Source of the DNA: Alloalcanivorax xenomutans
GTDB taxonomy: Bacteria; Pseudomonadota; Gammaproteobacteria; Pseudomonadales; Alcanivoracaceae
Length of the DNA: 64,000 nt
Reading direction: 5' to 3'
Assembly (NCBI RefSeq): GCF_900217905.1
Contig: NZ_OBMO01000013.1
Coordinates: 1-64,000, forward strand
A model generated the notes under the pieces. The model was given only the letters and a program-made list of their open reading frames with translations. It searched no databases and was not told where the DNA came from. The position numbers and the translations under genes are program-made. This document shows, piece after piece, positions 33,540 to 42,472 of the stretch; the stretch's first letter is position 1, and the number at the start of each line of letters is the position of its first letter.

Positions 33540-34325
33540 ATGAGCACCATGACTGAATTGAGCCGTTCCCTGAACGGTGCCCGGGTCCTGGTGACCGGTG
33601 GCGCCAGCGGCATGGGACGAGCCACCGCCCGGGTGTTCGCCAGCGAGGGCGCGCGGGTTGCCGTTACCGACCGCGATGGCGACAGCGCCGGGCGGGTGGC
33701 CATGGAGATCCGGGAAGCGGGTTTCCAGGCGCAAAGCTGGACCCTGGACGTGAGCGACGCCGCGGCGATCGAAGCGATCACCGCCGAGGTAGCCGAAGCC
33801 TTCGGCGGCCTGGACATTATTATCAACAATGCCGGGGTCTCCGGCTTCACCGCCATCTCGTCCTCGACGGACGACTACGAGGCCACGTGGCACACCAGCC
33901 TGTCGATTCTGCTGACCGCCCAGCAGCGCCTGGTGCGGGCCGCGCTGCCCCACCTGAGAAGCTCGGACCATCCGCGCATCGTCAATATCGCCTCCACTGA
34001 GGCGCTCGGCGCCACCGCCGAGAACAGCGCCTATGCGGCGGCAAAGGCCGGCGTCACCGGCCTGACCCGCGCCCTGGCGGTGGAGCTGGGCAAGGAAGGC
34101 ATCACCGTCAACTGCATCTGCCCCGGCCCCATCGACACCGGCATGACCGCGCGGATCGCGGACGAGCACAAGGCCATTTTCGCCAGACGGCGAACCGCCT
34201 TGCGACGCTATGGCGCCCCGGAAGAGGTGGCGCACATGACCGTCAGCCTGTGCCTGCCGGCGGCGTCCTACATTACCGGCGCGGTGATTCCGGTGGACGG
34301 TGGCCTGATGGCGCGCAACGCGTGA
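33540..34325 (+). CDS. SDR family oxidoreductase
   Basis: 261-residue classical short-chain dehydrogenase/reductase. The Rossmann motif TGGASGMG is near residue 20; NNAGVSG follows; the catalytic Ser is in NIASTEALG and the Tyr/Lys pair in YAAAK. An acidic residue after beta-2 (VTDRDG) suggests NAD(H) preference. The ATG at 33540 leaves a 34-base gap after the acyl-CoA synthetase, with which it probably acts. A 12-bp imperfect hairpin (34311-34349) spans its stop codon. Confidence 0.88.
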   Translation: MSTMTELSRSLNGARVLVTGGASGMGRATARVFASEGARVAVTDRDGDSAGRVAMEIREAGFQAQSWTLDVSDAAAIEAITAEVAEAFGGLDIIINNAGVSGFTAISSSTDDYEATWHTSLSILLTAQQRLVRAALPHLRSSDHPRIVNIASTEALGATAENSAYAAAKAGVTGLTRALAVELGKEGITVNCICPGPIDTGMTARIADEHKAIFARRRTALRRYGAPEEVAHMTVSLCLPAASYITGAVIPVDGGLMARNA

Positions 34326-34395
34326 TGGGTACGGTTGCGTGTTGCGCGCATGACGCCGACCATGCTGATCCGATCTCAGTCGAGTGATCCCGCCA

Positions 34396-35601
34396 ATGCC
34401 GCGAACCGATAACAGGCCCAATCCCTTGGTCATGGCCGTGTCCGCCATGCTGGTGGCGCTGGTGGTGATTGTCTTCGCCCGCCTGGCCTACGGCCTGCTG
34501 CTGCCGGCCATGCGCACCGATCTCGGATTGAGCTACCGCCAGGCCGGCGCCTTGGGCACGGTCACCGCCCTGGGTTATCTGCTGTTCGTATTGCTCGGCG
34601 GCCTCGCGGCCAGCCGCTGGGGCGCCCGCAATACGGTGGTTTTCGGGCTTGCCGCGGTGACCTTGGGCTTTGCCGGGCTGGCGGTCGCCGGCGACTACCC
34701 GCTGATCGTGGTGTTGATGGCCTTGCTCGGCTTCGGCACCGCCTTCTGCTTCGCGCCCACGGTGTCACTGCTGGCCACCTGGTACCCGGAGCGGCGTGGG
34801 GTGATGATCGGCTGCATGACCGCCGGCGTTGGCGCGGGGATTTTCTTCATCGGGCTGCTGGTGCCCTGGCTCTCCGATCTTTTCGGCGCGAACGGCTGGC
34901 GGGTGACCTGGGGCATTTTCGCCGCCGTCGCCGGCGCCGTCGGCTTACTGGTCCTGCTGGCGGTGCGTGATCCCCCCACCGCTGACGACGCCGGCACGGC
35001 GCGGCCGCCCTCGGCGGATAAATGGCTGATCTACCGGAATCCCCGGGTCATTATCATGGCGCTGGTGTACGGCATCATCGGCATGGTGTACATCACCCAG
35101 GCTCTGTTCATGGTCAGCTACGTGGTGGAATCCGGCTTCGACGAAACCATCGCCGGGTGGCTGATGGCGATGATGGGGCTGCTTTCCGTCCTCAGCGGCC
35201 CGTTATGGGGCTCGCTGTCGGACAGCTGGGGGCGCGGCAATACTCTGAGTCTGGCCATGTCGGTGGTGACCGTCGCCATGGCGCTGCCACTGATCGATCA
35301 GAGCCTGCCTCTGTTCGTCGCCCATTTCTTCTTCATGGGCTGCGCGGTCAATGGGGTCTTCACCTTGATCCAGGCCGCCAGTACCGACCAGGTGGCACCG
35401 CGTTACATTCCCATCGCGTTCAGTTATGTCACTCTGTTCTTCGCTGGCGGGCAGCTGATCGGCCCGGCGGTGGCGGGCTGGCTGATCGAAACGCGGGGAG
35501 GCTTCCCGCTCGCCATCGGCTTTACCTGCTTCTGGCTGCTTGTCGGGTTATTTCTGACCCAGCGTATTCGCCGGTTTCCAGCTGATGTGGCGGTGTCCTG
35601 A
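34396..35601 (+). CDS. MFS transporter (YbfB/YjiJ-like)
   Basis: About 401 residues and 12 predicted membrane segments in two halves joined by a hydrophilic loop (RDPPTADDAGTARPPSADKW). The first segment carries FARLAYGLLLPAMRTDLGLSYRQAGALGT, a pattern seen in YbfB/YjiJ-type transporters. Probably imports or exports the substrate of the adjacent acyl-CoA synthetase and SDR, which is inference. A GTG at 34384 is an alternative start; I chose the ATG. It converges on the sulfatase across a REP doublet. Confidence 0.82.
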   Translation: MPRTDNRPNPLVMAVSAMLVALVVIVFARLAYGLLLPAMRTDLGLSYRQAGALGTVTALGYLLFVLLGGLAASRWGARNTVVFGLAAVTLGFAGLAVAGDYPLIVVLMALLGFGTAFCFAPTVSLLATWYPERRGVMIGCMTAGVGAGIFFIGLLVPWLSDLFGANGWRVTWGIFAAVAGAVGLLVLLAVRDPPTADDAGTARPPSADKWLIYRNPRVIIMALVYGIIGMVYITQALFMVSYVVESGFDETIAGWLMAMMGLLSVLSGPLWGSLSDSWGRGNTLSLAMSVVTVAMALPLIDQSLPLFVAHFFFMGCAVNGVFTLIQAASTDQVAPRYIPIAFSYVTLFFAGGQLIGPAVAGWLIETRGGFPLAIGFTCFWLLVGLFLTQRIRRFPADVAVS

Positions 35602-35636
35602 AGACCGCTTAAACGCATCGCTTCCCACAGCAGGTA

Positions 35637-35734
35637 CTACGAAGCCGCTGTGGGAGCTTGCCCGGCAAGCGAATGGGCACCCGTTTCCAAAAGGAAATTC
35701 GCTTGCCGGGCAAGCTCCCACAGCGGCCTTGTAG
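35637..35734. repeat. REP doublet (REPIN-like) between convergent genes
   Basis: Two 38-base arms (35637-35674 and 35697-35734) are inverted copies with two mismatches, separated by 22 bases. Each holds CTGTGGGAGC, a GC-rich palindromic core and GCGAAT. It lies between the ends of the MFS and sulfatase genes and can fold into a large stem-loop, so it may act as a two-way terminator. Confidence 0.75.
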
Positions 35735-35764
35735 CAACCTTTGAGTTTATGTCTCCAAACCGCA

Positions 35765-37759
35765 CTAGGGCCGATTGTGATGGAGCATGTAACGCCCCGC
35801 CTGATACAGCCCTTCAAGCAATTCCTTGCGATCCTGGAACACCTCCGGGTGGTCCGCGCGAACATCCGCCTCCAGACGCGGATCCTCCAGGTCGTAAAGG
35901 CGCGCATTGTCACCGTCGTAGTACATGCTCAGGTGATAATCCTCGCCAACCAGGCCGATCAATGGCCGGTGGGAACGGTCCCCTCCGAAGGTGATCGCGT
36001 ATGAGGGGCCATCGATGTGCAGCAGATCCCGCCCCATGGTGCGGTTCTCATACGGCAGCCCGGCCAGCCCCAGCGCCATGGGCATGATATCCACCAGACT
36101 GGCGGGGCGCTCGATCACCCGGTGCCCCCCAATCACGTTGGGGCCGTAGATGATCAACGGCACATGATGTTTGTCCAGCAGCAGGGACTCGCTGTACCCC
36201 ATATGTTGGGATGGCTCTGAGCGGTCGTTATGGTCGCCGTACAGAATGAAAATGGTGTTGTCCGCGTAATGGGAATTGGCCACCAGGTCATTCAGGTAGT
36301 AACCGATGTTGTAGTCCAGCAGGCGCACCGCGTTGTACTGATCATTGCCGAGGAAGCCGTGCTGGCGCACTTTGTCTTCCGGCGGATTGATCACCTCGAA
36401 GTCGGAATCGTCATCGGGAATGGTGAACGGCCGATGGTTGCCCGCGGTCTGGATAAAGGCGATGAACGGCTTGTCCGGATCCAGCTGGTCCAGGCGCTGG
36501 TGAGCGGCCTTGAACAGGTCCCGGTCCGAGATACCCCAGACATCGATGTTGGGAGCGTCGTAGTCTCCGGCCTCCCACAACTCCAGATCCTGAATGTTGT
36601 TCTTCAATACACCTCGGATATTGGCCCAGCCCGCGGAGCCGCCTATGAAGTAAAGGCGCTCATAGTCTTTAAAAGCGTTGACCAGGGTGTACTGATTGAC
36701 GATCTGCGGATCCCGGGAGGCGGTGGAGCCACCCCAGGTGATATCCGGAATGCCGGTCACCAGACCAAACACGGTACGGGCGGTACCACTGGAGGGCACC
36801 ATGAAATTGGGGAAGAACAACCCCTCATTACCAAGACGGTCCAGATTGGGCGTGGCTTCCATGGGATTGCCAAACAGCCCCATACGATTGGCGCCCATGG
36901 ATTCCAGGTGAATCAGAACCACATTGGGCGGCCGTTGCGGGGCCTGGCCGGGCACCGACCGGGCAAACGTCATGGTCTCGGGATCCGGATTGGTCACCCC
37001 CAGGTATTCCGCCACCCGCTGATAACGCAGCGCCAGCAGCTCGTCATCATGCTCCCGGGTACCGGTGGTGTAGGTGTCGTAAAAGAAGATCGCCGGGTTC
37101 AAACCCAGTGACGCCACCTGCAGATTGTTGGAAAAGTAAGCGTCACTCCAACGCAGCGGCACGGTGCCGGTTTGCCCCATGATCCCCAGAGCGTACAGAT
37201 AGATACCCAACGCCACGGCGATGGTGCCGCCCAACCAGCCCCGCCCCGGCGCCGGACGGCGCGCGAAAGCGGCAATCGGCTTGCGCCCCAACCAGGCGCC
37301 CACCGCCAGCGTCACCAGCAGCAGCAGTGTCAGCCAGACCACCGGATAACTTTCCCACACCATCTGCAGGGAATCCCCACGGTTGGTCAGGAAACGCAGC
37401 ACGGAGCTGTTGAGACGCTCTTCCAGATAGCTGTAGTGGGCGAAGTCCGCGATGTAAACGAAACAGGCCACGGCGGAGGCCAGAGCCAGCCAGGCCACCG
37501 CCAGTTTGCGGGCCAGCTGTCCGCGGCGCAGACCGAGCAGGCCCGGCAGCAGACTGAGAATGGCCACCGGCAGAACAATCAGCAGGGCCAAACGCAAGTC
37601 GAAGCGGACGCCAATGCCGAAGGCATGCCAGAGTTCTTGCGAAGGCAGTTCCAGGCCGGAAAGGAAAAACCAGAAGAACGCCCCTCTCAGTACCACGAAA
37701 ACCAGGAAGAACGCGGCAACCAGGCTCAGGATCAATCGCACACGCGGCGAAAACAGCAT
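35765..37759 (-). CDS. LTA-synthase-like membrane sulfatase/phosphoglycerol transferase
   Basis: 664 residues: about five N-terminal membrane helices (residues 1-200), then a periplasmic alkaline-phosphatase-fold domain. Ligands visible are the metal Glu in HLESMGANRMG, the probable nucleophile Thr in PSSGTARTVFG, and the Asp/His of LYGDHNDRSEPS. Relatives transfer phosphoglycerol or phosphoethanolamine onto envelope glycans (OpgB, EptA, LtaS). Gram-negative context favours envelope glycan modification, but acceptor and donor are unknown. It lies just upstream of sspB on the same side of the accessory block. Confidence 0.8.
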   Translation of the reverse strand: MLFSPRVRLILSLVAAFFLVFVVLRGAFFWFFLSGLELPSQELWHAFGIGVRFDLRLALLIVLPVAILSLLPGLLGLRRGQLARKLAVAWLALASAVACFVYIADFAHYSYLEERLNSSVLRFLTNRGDSLQMVWESYPVVWLTLLLLVTLAVGAWLGRKPIAAFARRPAPGRGWLGGTIAVALGIYLYALGIMGQTGTVPLRWSDAYFSNNLQVASLGLNPAIFFYDTYTTGTREHDDELLALRYQRVAEYLGVTNPDPETMTFARSVPGQAPQRPPNVVLIHLESMGANRMGLFGNPMEATPNLDRLGNEGLFFPNFMVPSSGTARTVFGLVTGIPDITWGGSTASRDPQIVNQYTLVNAFKDYERLYFIGGSAGWANIRGVLKNNIQDLELWEAGDYDAPNIDVWGISDRDLFKAAHQRLDQLDPDKPFIAFIQTAGNHRPFTIPDDDSDFEVINPPEDKVRQHGFLGNDQYNAVRLLDYNIGYYLNDLVANSHYADNTIFILYGDHNDRSEPSQHMGYSESLLLDKHHVPLIIYGPNVIGGHRVIERPASLVDIMPMALGLAGLPYENRTMGRDLLHIDGPSYAITFGGDRSHRPLIGLVGEDYHLSMYYDGDNARLYDLEDPRLEADVRADHPEVFQDRKELLEGLYQAGRYMLHHNRP

Positions 37760-37803
37760 ACAGGCTCCACAATCAGATGCGGGTTATCGAAGTTCGACGG
37801 CGC

Positions 37804-38211
37804 TTACTTCACCACACGCAAACGCGGGCCCTTGTCGGGACCTTTGTCAGGACCATTGTCATCGGGACCGTCCTCGGGAGGATCAGGAGGTGGATCCATG
37901 GGCTCGAACGCCATGCCCTGGCCATTCTCCCGGGCGAAAATCGCGATCACCGCGCCCACCGGCACTCTGAGATGATGCGGCACGCCGCCGAAACGGGCAG
38001 AAAAGACGATCTCATCGTTGCCCGCCACGAACTGGGTCACGGCCCGGGGAGCCACGTTCAGTACGATCTGGCCATCCTTGACGAATTCCTGCGGCACTTC
38101 GGTGCCGGGATAGCCCGCGTCCACCGCCAGATGAGGGGTAAGACCGTTATCGCATATCCACTCATGAGTAGCGCGGATCAAATAGGGCCGGTTGGAAGTC
38201 ATTTCGGACAT
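37804..38211 (-). CDS. sspB: ClpXP protease specificity-enhancing factor SspB
   Basis: Adaptor that delivers ssrA-tagged proteins to ClpXP. 135 residues: an SspB fold (about 1-108) that binds the ssrA tag, a proline/aspartate-rich linker with a tandem GPDKGPDKGP, and the C-terminal ClpX-binding peptide RLRVVK. The start at 38211 (MSEMTSNRPYLIRA) fits homologues; an in-frame ATG three codons on is possible. It follows sspA, but a strong terminator lies between them. Confidence 0.93.
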   Translation of the reverse strand: MSEMTSNRPYLIRATHEWICDNGLTPHLAVDAGYPGTEVPQEFVKDGQIVLNVAPRAVTQFVAGNDEIVFSARFGGVPHHLRVPVGAVIAIFARENGQGMAFEPMDPPPDPPEDGPDDNGPDKGPDKGPRLRVVK

Positions 38212-38254
38212 AACAGCAAGGCTTTTCCGATGGATACGGCCGCGCTCCGGCGGC

Positions 38255-38282
38255 AAAAAAAGCCCGTGCGCGGGGCACGGGC
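38255..38282 (-). terminator. Intrinsic terminator after sspA
   Basis: On the minus strand GCCCGTG and CACGGGC pair around seven bases, followed directly by seven Ts. It begins seven bases past the sspA stop and would separate sspA from sspB transcription, at least partly. Confidence 0.85.
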
Positions 38283-38288
38283 CGGGGT

Positions 38289-38927
38289 TCACAGCGCCAG
38301 GCGCATTTCCCGCTCAGCCTCGGTCAGGCTGGCTTGGAAGCTGTCACGGTCGAACAAACGCTCGGCATAATCCAGCAACGGCTTGGCCTGCTTGGCGGGC
38401 AGGTCCACACCCAGAATGGGCAACCGCCACAAAATCGGCGCCACCACGCAATCCACCAGGGTGAACTCCTCGCTCATGAAGAACGGCAGCTCATTGAAGA
38501 TCGGCGCGGTGGCGATCATTCCCTCGCGCAGTTCCTTGCGGCGCTTGTTCAAAGCGGCGTCTTTCTCCTCACCCAGCACCAGGGCGTCCACATGGCCGCA
38601 CCAGTCACGCTCGATACGGTGCACCAGCAGACGGCTCTGCGCCCGCGCCACCGGATACACCGGCAGCAACGGCGGGTGCGGGAAGCGCTCGTCCAGATAC
38701 TCCATGATCACCGTGGACTGATACAGGGTCAGTTCACGGTCCACCAGGGTCGGGACCTCGTTATACGGATTCAGGGCCGCCAGATCTTCCGGTTTGTCCC
38801 GGCTGTCCACGTCCACGATATCCACGGTTACGCCCTTCTCCGCCAGGACGATACGCACCCGGTGGCTGTAGTGATCGTCCGGGGAAGAGAAGAAAGTCAT
38901 TGAGGAACGTTTGGTCACCACGCCCAT
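38289..38927 (-). CDS. sspA: Stringent starvation protein A
   Basis: RNA-polymerase-associated protein with a glutathione-S-transferase fold, induced on starvation. 212 residues. N-terminal thioredoxin-like domain with [33 protein letters not shown], then an all-helical domain. The ATG at 38927 ([10 protein letters not shown]) has GGAG upstream; an ATG at 38951 has none. The petABC-sspA-sspB order is conserved in gammaproteobacteria. Confidence 0.94.
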   Translation of the reverse strand: MGVVTKRSSMTFFSSPDDHYSHRVRIVLAEKGVTVDIVDVDSRDKPEDLAALNPYNEVPTLVDRELTLYQSTVIMEYLDERFPHPPLLPVYPVARAQSRLLVHRIERDWCGHVDALVLGEEKDAALNKRRKELREGMIATAPIFNELPFFMSEEFTLVDCVVAPILWRLPILGVDLPAKQAKPLLDYAERLFDRDSFQASLTEAEREMRLAL

Positions 38928-38962
38928 GGTCGAGTCATCTCCAAGCATCATCTAATAACACA

Positions 38963-38994
38963 AACAGGGTAGCCGCTTGCGCGGTTACCCTGTT
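38963..38994 (-). terminator. Terminator-like hairpin after petC
   Basis: A 14-base stem with one mismatch (AACAGGGTA... on one side, TACCCTGTT on the other) and a four-base loop follows the petC stop, then T-rich DNA (TGTGTTATT) on the minus strand. It would end the petABC transcript before sspA. Confidence 0.7.
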
Positions 38995-39018
38995 GCTGGC
39001 TGGATCGACGTTCGTGGA

Positions 39019-39675
39019 TCAGTGAACGTCTTTCCAGTATTCCTTCTTCAGCAGGTACGCCGGTACGAGAAGGATAGCAAGGAACACGAGCACGTAAACA
39101 CCAATCCGCTCACGGGTGGGCGCAATCGGCTCCGCCGCGTAAGTGAGGAAGTTGGTGATATCGCCCATGGCGGCCTTGAATTCCTCTTCATCCACGGCTT
39201 CCTGCATACCGGCCATCACATGCGGCATGCCGACGTTCGGGAACACCTTGTTGTTGTAGCCGAACGGACGGGATTCGTCCTCATAGAAGCCGATCAGGTA
39301 GGAGTACAGCCAATCCGGGTCCCGCAGGCGCGCTTCCAGGGTCAGATCCGGCGGCGCGGTCCCGAACCACTTCTTGGCATCGTCCTTATCCATGGCGTTC
39401 TGCATCGGATCGCCAATCTTATCACTGGTGAAGTTCATATACTTCAGTACCAGCTCATCCGGGATGCCCAGGTCATCGGCCATACGGCCATAACGCAGGT
39501 ATTCCAGGCTATGACAACCCATGCAGTAGTTCACGAACAACTTGGCACCGTTCTGCAGGCTCACTTTGTCCTGCAGATTGACCGGAGCCTTCTCATACTC
39601 AGCGTCATGACCACCGGCGGCCACGGCCAATACCGGCAAACAGCTGAACAAAATGGCGGCAAAAAACTTCTTCAT
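39019..39675 (-). CDS. petC: Ubiquinol-cytochrome c reductase, cytochrome c1
   Basis: Electron carrier of the bc1 complex facing the periplasm. 218 residues: a Sec signal peptide (MKKFFAAILFSCLPVLAVAA), haem c site CMGCH (Cys51, Cys54, His55), axial Met in the PHVMAGMQ region, and a C-terminal membrane anchor (VYVLVFLAILLVPAYLL). It shares one base with petB. Complex III takes electrons from ubiquinol to cytochrome c. Confidence 0.96.
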   Translation of the reverse strand: MKKFFAAILFSCLPVLAVAAGGHDAEYEKAPVNLQDKVSLQNGAKLFVNYCMGCHSLEYLRYGRMADDLGIPDELVLKYMNFTSDKIGDPMQNAMDKDDAKKWFGTAPPDLTLEARLRDPDWLYSYLIGFYEDESRPFGYNNKVFPNVGMPHVMAGMQEAVDEEEFKAAMGDITNFLTYAAEPIAPTRERIGVYVLVFLAILLVPAYLLKKEYWKDVH

Positions 39676-40955
39676 CAGTGACCCCCCGTGACGCGCTCAG
39701 GTACCGGCTTGGATTTCTCGAATCGATGGCCGAATGGCAGTATCACGATGAAGAACAGGAAGTAATACACCGTGCCGATCTGCGCCACGGTCTTCGCCAG
39801 ACCAGTGGCCGGCTGGGTCCCGAGATAGCCGAGAATCAGGAAGTCCACCACGAACAGCGCCAGGGTGATCTTGCTCAGCAGCCCTTTGTAACGGATGGAC
39901 TTGACCGGATGGCGGTCCAGCCAGGGCAGCAGGAACAGGATGGCGATGGCACCGCCCATGGCGATCAGCCCCCAGGCCTTGGAGGAGATAAACCAGTCAA
40001 TGGTGGTGGCACGCAGCATCGCGTAATAGGGGCCGTAGTACCACACCGGAGCGATGTGATCCGGGGTCTTCAGCGGATCCGCCGGCGCGAAGTTGGGCTT
40101 CTCGATCAGGTAGCCGCCGCCAGTGGGGAAGTAGAAGATCACCACCGCGAACACCATCATGAAGATGATGACGCCGGGCAGGTCCTTGACGGTGTAGTAA
40201 GGGTGGAACGGGATACCGTCCTTGGGAATGCCGTTCTCGTCCTTGTTCTTCTTGATTTCCACGCCATCCGGGTTATTGGAGCCCACTTCATGCAGCGCCA
40301 GGATATGCAGGAAAACCAGCGCCACCAGCACCAGCGGAATCGCCACCACGTGCAGGGCGAAGAACTTGTTCACGGTGGCGGTGGACAGCAGGTAGTCGCC
40401 ACGCACCCAGGTGGTCAGGGCCTCACCGATTTCCTTGGCGTCATTGGCGTCGATGAACGGAAGCACGTCGAACGGAATCGCGCCGGCCAGGGAGATGATC
40501 ACCTGGGCGCCCCAGTAGGACATGTTCCCCCAGGGCAGCACATAGCCAAGGAAACCTTCGGCCATCAGCGCCACATAGATAAGCATGCCGAAAATCCACA
40601 CCAGTTCCCGCGGCGGCTTGTAGGAGCCGTACATCAAACCACGGAACATGTGGATGTAAACCACGGCGAAGAAGGCGGAAGCGCCGACCGCGTGCATATA
40701 GCGGATCAGCCAGCCCCACTGCACGTCGCGCATGATGTACTCGACGGACTCGAAGCCCTGGCTGGGGGAGAAGAACATGGTCAACCAGATGCCTGTAAGC
40801 AGCTGGTTCACCAGTACCACCATGGAGAGCACCCCAAAGTAGTACCAGAAGTTGAAGTTCTTCGGAGCGTAGTACTCCGACATGTGCTTCTTGTAGGTGT
40901 TAACGACGGGAAGACGCGCGTCCACCCAGTCGATCAAGCCATTCACCACTCTCAT
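39675..40955 (-). CDS. petB: Ubiquinol-cytochrome c reductase, cytochrome b
   Basis: Haem b subunit holding the quinone sites. 426 residues with eight or nine membrane helices. Haem-ligand helices include HAVGASAFFAVVYIHMFRG and FALHVVAIPLVLVALVFLHILALHEVGSNNP; the Qo-site motif PVWYYGPYYAMLRA is close to the PEWY element. It overlaps petA by four bases and petC by one. Confidence 0.97.
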   Translation of the reverse strand: MRVVNGLIDWVDARLPVVNTYKKHMSEYYAPKNFNFWYYFGVLSMVVLVNQLLTGIWLTMFFSPSQGFESVEYIMRDVQWGWLIRYMHAVGASAFFAVVYIHMFRGLMYGSYKPPRELVWIFGMLIYVALMAEGFLGYVLPWGNMSYWGAQVIISLAGAIPFDVLPFIDANDAKEIGEALTTWVRGDYLLSTATVNKFFALHVVAIPLVLVALVFLHILALHEVGSNNPDGVEIKKNKDENGIPKDGIPFHPYYTVKDLPGVIIFMMVFAVVIFYFPTGGGYLIEKPNFAPADPLKTPDHIAPVWYYGPYYAMLRATTIDWFISSKAWGLIAMGGAIAILFLLPWLDRHPVKSIRYKGLLSKITLALFVVDFLILGYLGTQPATGLAKTVAQIGTVYYFLFFIVILPFGHRFEKSKPVPERVTGGH

Positions 40956-41539
40956 GCCTGAGTCTCCCCTTCTTCAGAGCCGACGATGATCACGGACTCG
41001 CTCAGATAAGAGTGCGGCGGAACCACCAAGTTGGTGGGAGCCGGCACGCCTTGGTAAACACGTCCCGCCAGATCGAACATGGAGCCGTGGCAGGGACAGA
41101 AAAAGCCGCCATGATCCAGTTGCACGGTGGGCTCTTGTTCATACAGGGGGGAGCAACCGAGGTGGGTACAGGTGCCGATCAGCACCAGATATTCTTTCTT
41201 GATGGAGCGCCACTGATTCTTGGCGTACGGCGGCTGCTGATCTTCCTCGGAATTGGGGTCGCGCAGCGAACCCTCGATCTGGGACAGGCCTTCGAGCATC
41301 TTGTCGGTGCGATTCACTACCCACACCGGCTGCCCGCGCCATTCCTGTACCACCCGCTGGCCCAATTCCAACTTGCTGATATCGACCTGGACCGGGGCGC
41401 CGGCGTTCTCCGCCTTGGCGCTAGGCAGCCAGGATTTCACGAAAGGAACCGCCAGACCCACCGCACCTGCTGCCCCGATCGCCGATGTCAGGCCGATCAG
41501 AAAGGTACGGCGGCTGGTATTTACGCCGTCATTGCTCAT
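40952..41539 (-). CDS. petA: Ubiquinol-cytochrome c reductase, Rieske iron-sulfur subunit
   Basis: 195 residues. A Tat-type signal anchor (SRRTFLIGLTSAIGAAGAVG) leads to the Rieske domain. The 2Fe-2S ligands are Cys124/His126 (CTHLGC) and Cys148/His151 (CPCH), and Cys129/Cys150 form the stabilising disulfide. GGGGAG precedes the ATG. First gene of petABC; the likely promoter is about 390 bases upstream. Confidence 0.97.
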   Translation of the reverse strand: MSNDGVNTSRRTFLIGLTSAIGAAGAVGLAVPFVKSWLPSAKAENAGAPVQVDISKLELGQRVVQEWRGQPVWVVNRTDKMLEGLSQIEGSLRDPNSEEDQQPPYAKNQWRSIKKEYLVLIGTCTHLGCSPLYEQEPTVQLDHGGFFCPCHGSMFDLAGRVYQGVPAPTNLVVPPHSYLSESVIIVGSEEGETQA

Positions 41540-41931
41540 TGAGATCTTCTCCCCTGGAGCCTGTTTTCATCTGTCTTTTCCATCGTTCGCCGCGTTGCTC
41601 TTCCGGTGGATGCCAGGCTTCACATCCACACCCGGATCTGTGCCAGGAATGTCGAGCCACGCCAGCCACACCACCAGGGCATGGCACACACCAATGCTAT
41701 GTCAGGCAGGGGCGGAAGGCCCGGACCCGGACGAACAAGGGTGTGAGAAACGGCAACACCGAACCGGTTTGTTATTTAAATCCCGCAGGACGAATGATGC
41801 CGACAACGGCGGATCAAATCGAACGAAAGCGGGCTCCGTCGGAGCGCAGGAGTGACCCAGATCAGGCAAAGATGTCCCGGACCGGGACGAGAGGTCAGAG
41901 CTCACGCTTCAGGCGGAGTAAGGCGGCCGAA

Positions 41932-41960
41932 ATGGTAAAGAAAAAACCCACATCTTACAA
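41932..41960 (-). promoter_or_regulatory. Candidate petABC promoter with long leader
   Basis: In the 526-base gap between petA and rpsI, TTGTAA (41955-41960) and TACCAT (41932-41937) are 17 bases apart on the minus strand, each 4 of 6 to the sigma-70 consensus. A start near 41925 would give petA a leader of about 385 nt. I found no credible gene in 41540-41930. Confidence 0.4.
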
Positions 41961-42007
41961 CCGGTTATTCCGGGGAGAGACGCCCGGTAAACCCCTGATT
42001 TGAACGC

Positions 42008-42034
42008 AAAAAAGCCCGGCAATGCCGGGCTTTT
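42008..42034. terminator. Intrinsic terminator after rpsI
   Basis: GCCCGGC and GCCGGGC pair around AAT. On the minus strand, six Ts follow, giving a classic terminator for rplM-rpsI. On the plus strand only four Ts follow. Confidence 0.9.
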
Positions 42035-42065
42035 CGCAAGCGTGAGCGGTATTCGGTGGTGCCGA

Positions 42066-42461
42066 TTAACGCTTGGAGTACTGCGGACGCTTACGCGCTT
42101 TGTGCAGACCCACTTTCTTACGCTCGACTTCACGGGCGTCACGGGTGACGTAGCCGGCACGACGCAGCGCGCCGCGCATTTCACCATCGTACTCCATCAG
42201 AGCACGGGTGATGCCGTGACGAATGGCACCGGCCTGGCCGTTGTTGCCACCGCCTTTCACGGTCACGTAGACGTCGAAACGGTCAGTCATGTTCACCAGT
42301 TCCAGCGGCTGGCGCACCACCATCCGGTTGGTCTCGCGACCGAAGAACTGATCCAGCGGGCGACCGTTAACGGTGATGTTACCGCTACCGGGGCGCAGGA
42401 AAACGCGTGCGGCGGCGGTTTTACGACGACCGGTTCCGTAATCGGCGTTTGCAGTTGCCAT
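42066..42461 (-). CDS. rpsI: 30S ribosomal protein S9
   Basis: 131 residues, with [19 protein letters not shown] near the start and the basic C-terminal tail [10 protein letters not shown] that reaches the decoding-site tRNA. It is the second gene of the rplM-rpsI operon, 11 bases after rplM, and is followed by a strong terminator. Confidence 0.98.
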   Translation of the reverse strand: MATANADYGTGRRKTAAARVFLRPGSGNITVNGRPLDQFFGRETNRMVVRQPLELVNMTDRFDVYVTVKGGGNNGQAGAIRHGITRALMEYDGEMRGALRRAGYVTRDAREVERKKVGLHKARKRPQYSKR

Positions 42462-42472
42462 CGACTAACCCC

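Noticed and set aside
41702-41905. Possible 67-codon gene in the petA leader (GTG start)
   Set aside because: No ribosome site, low-complexity Ser/Pro composition, and no recognisable homology.
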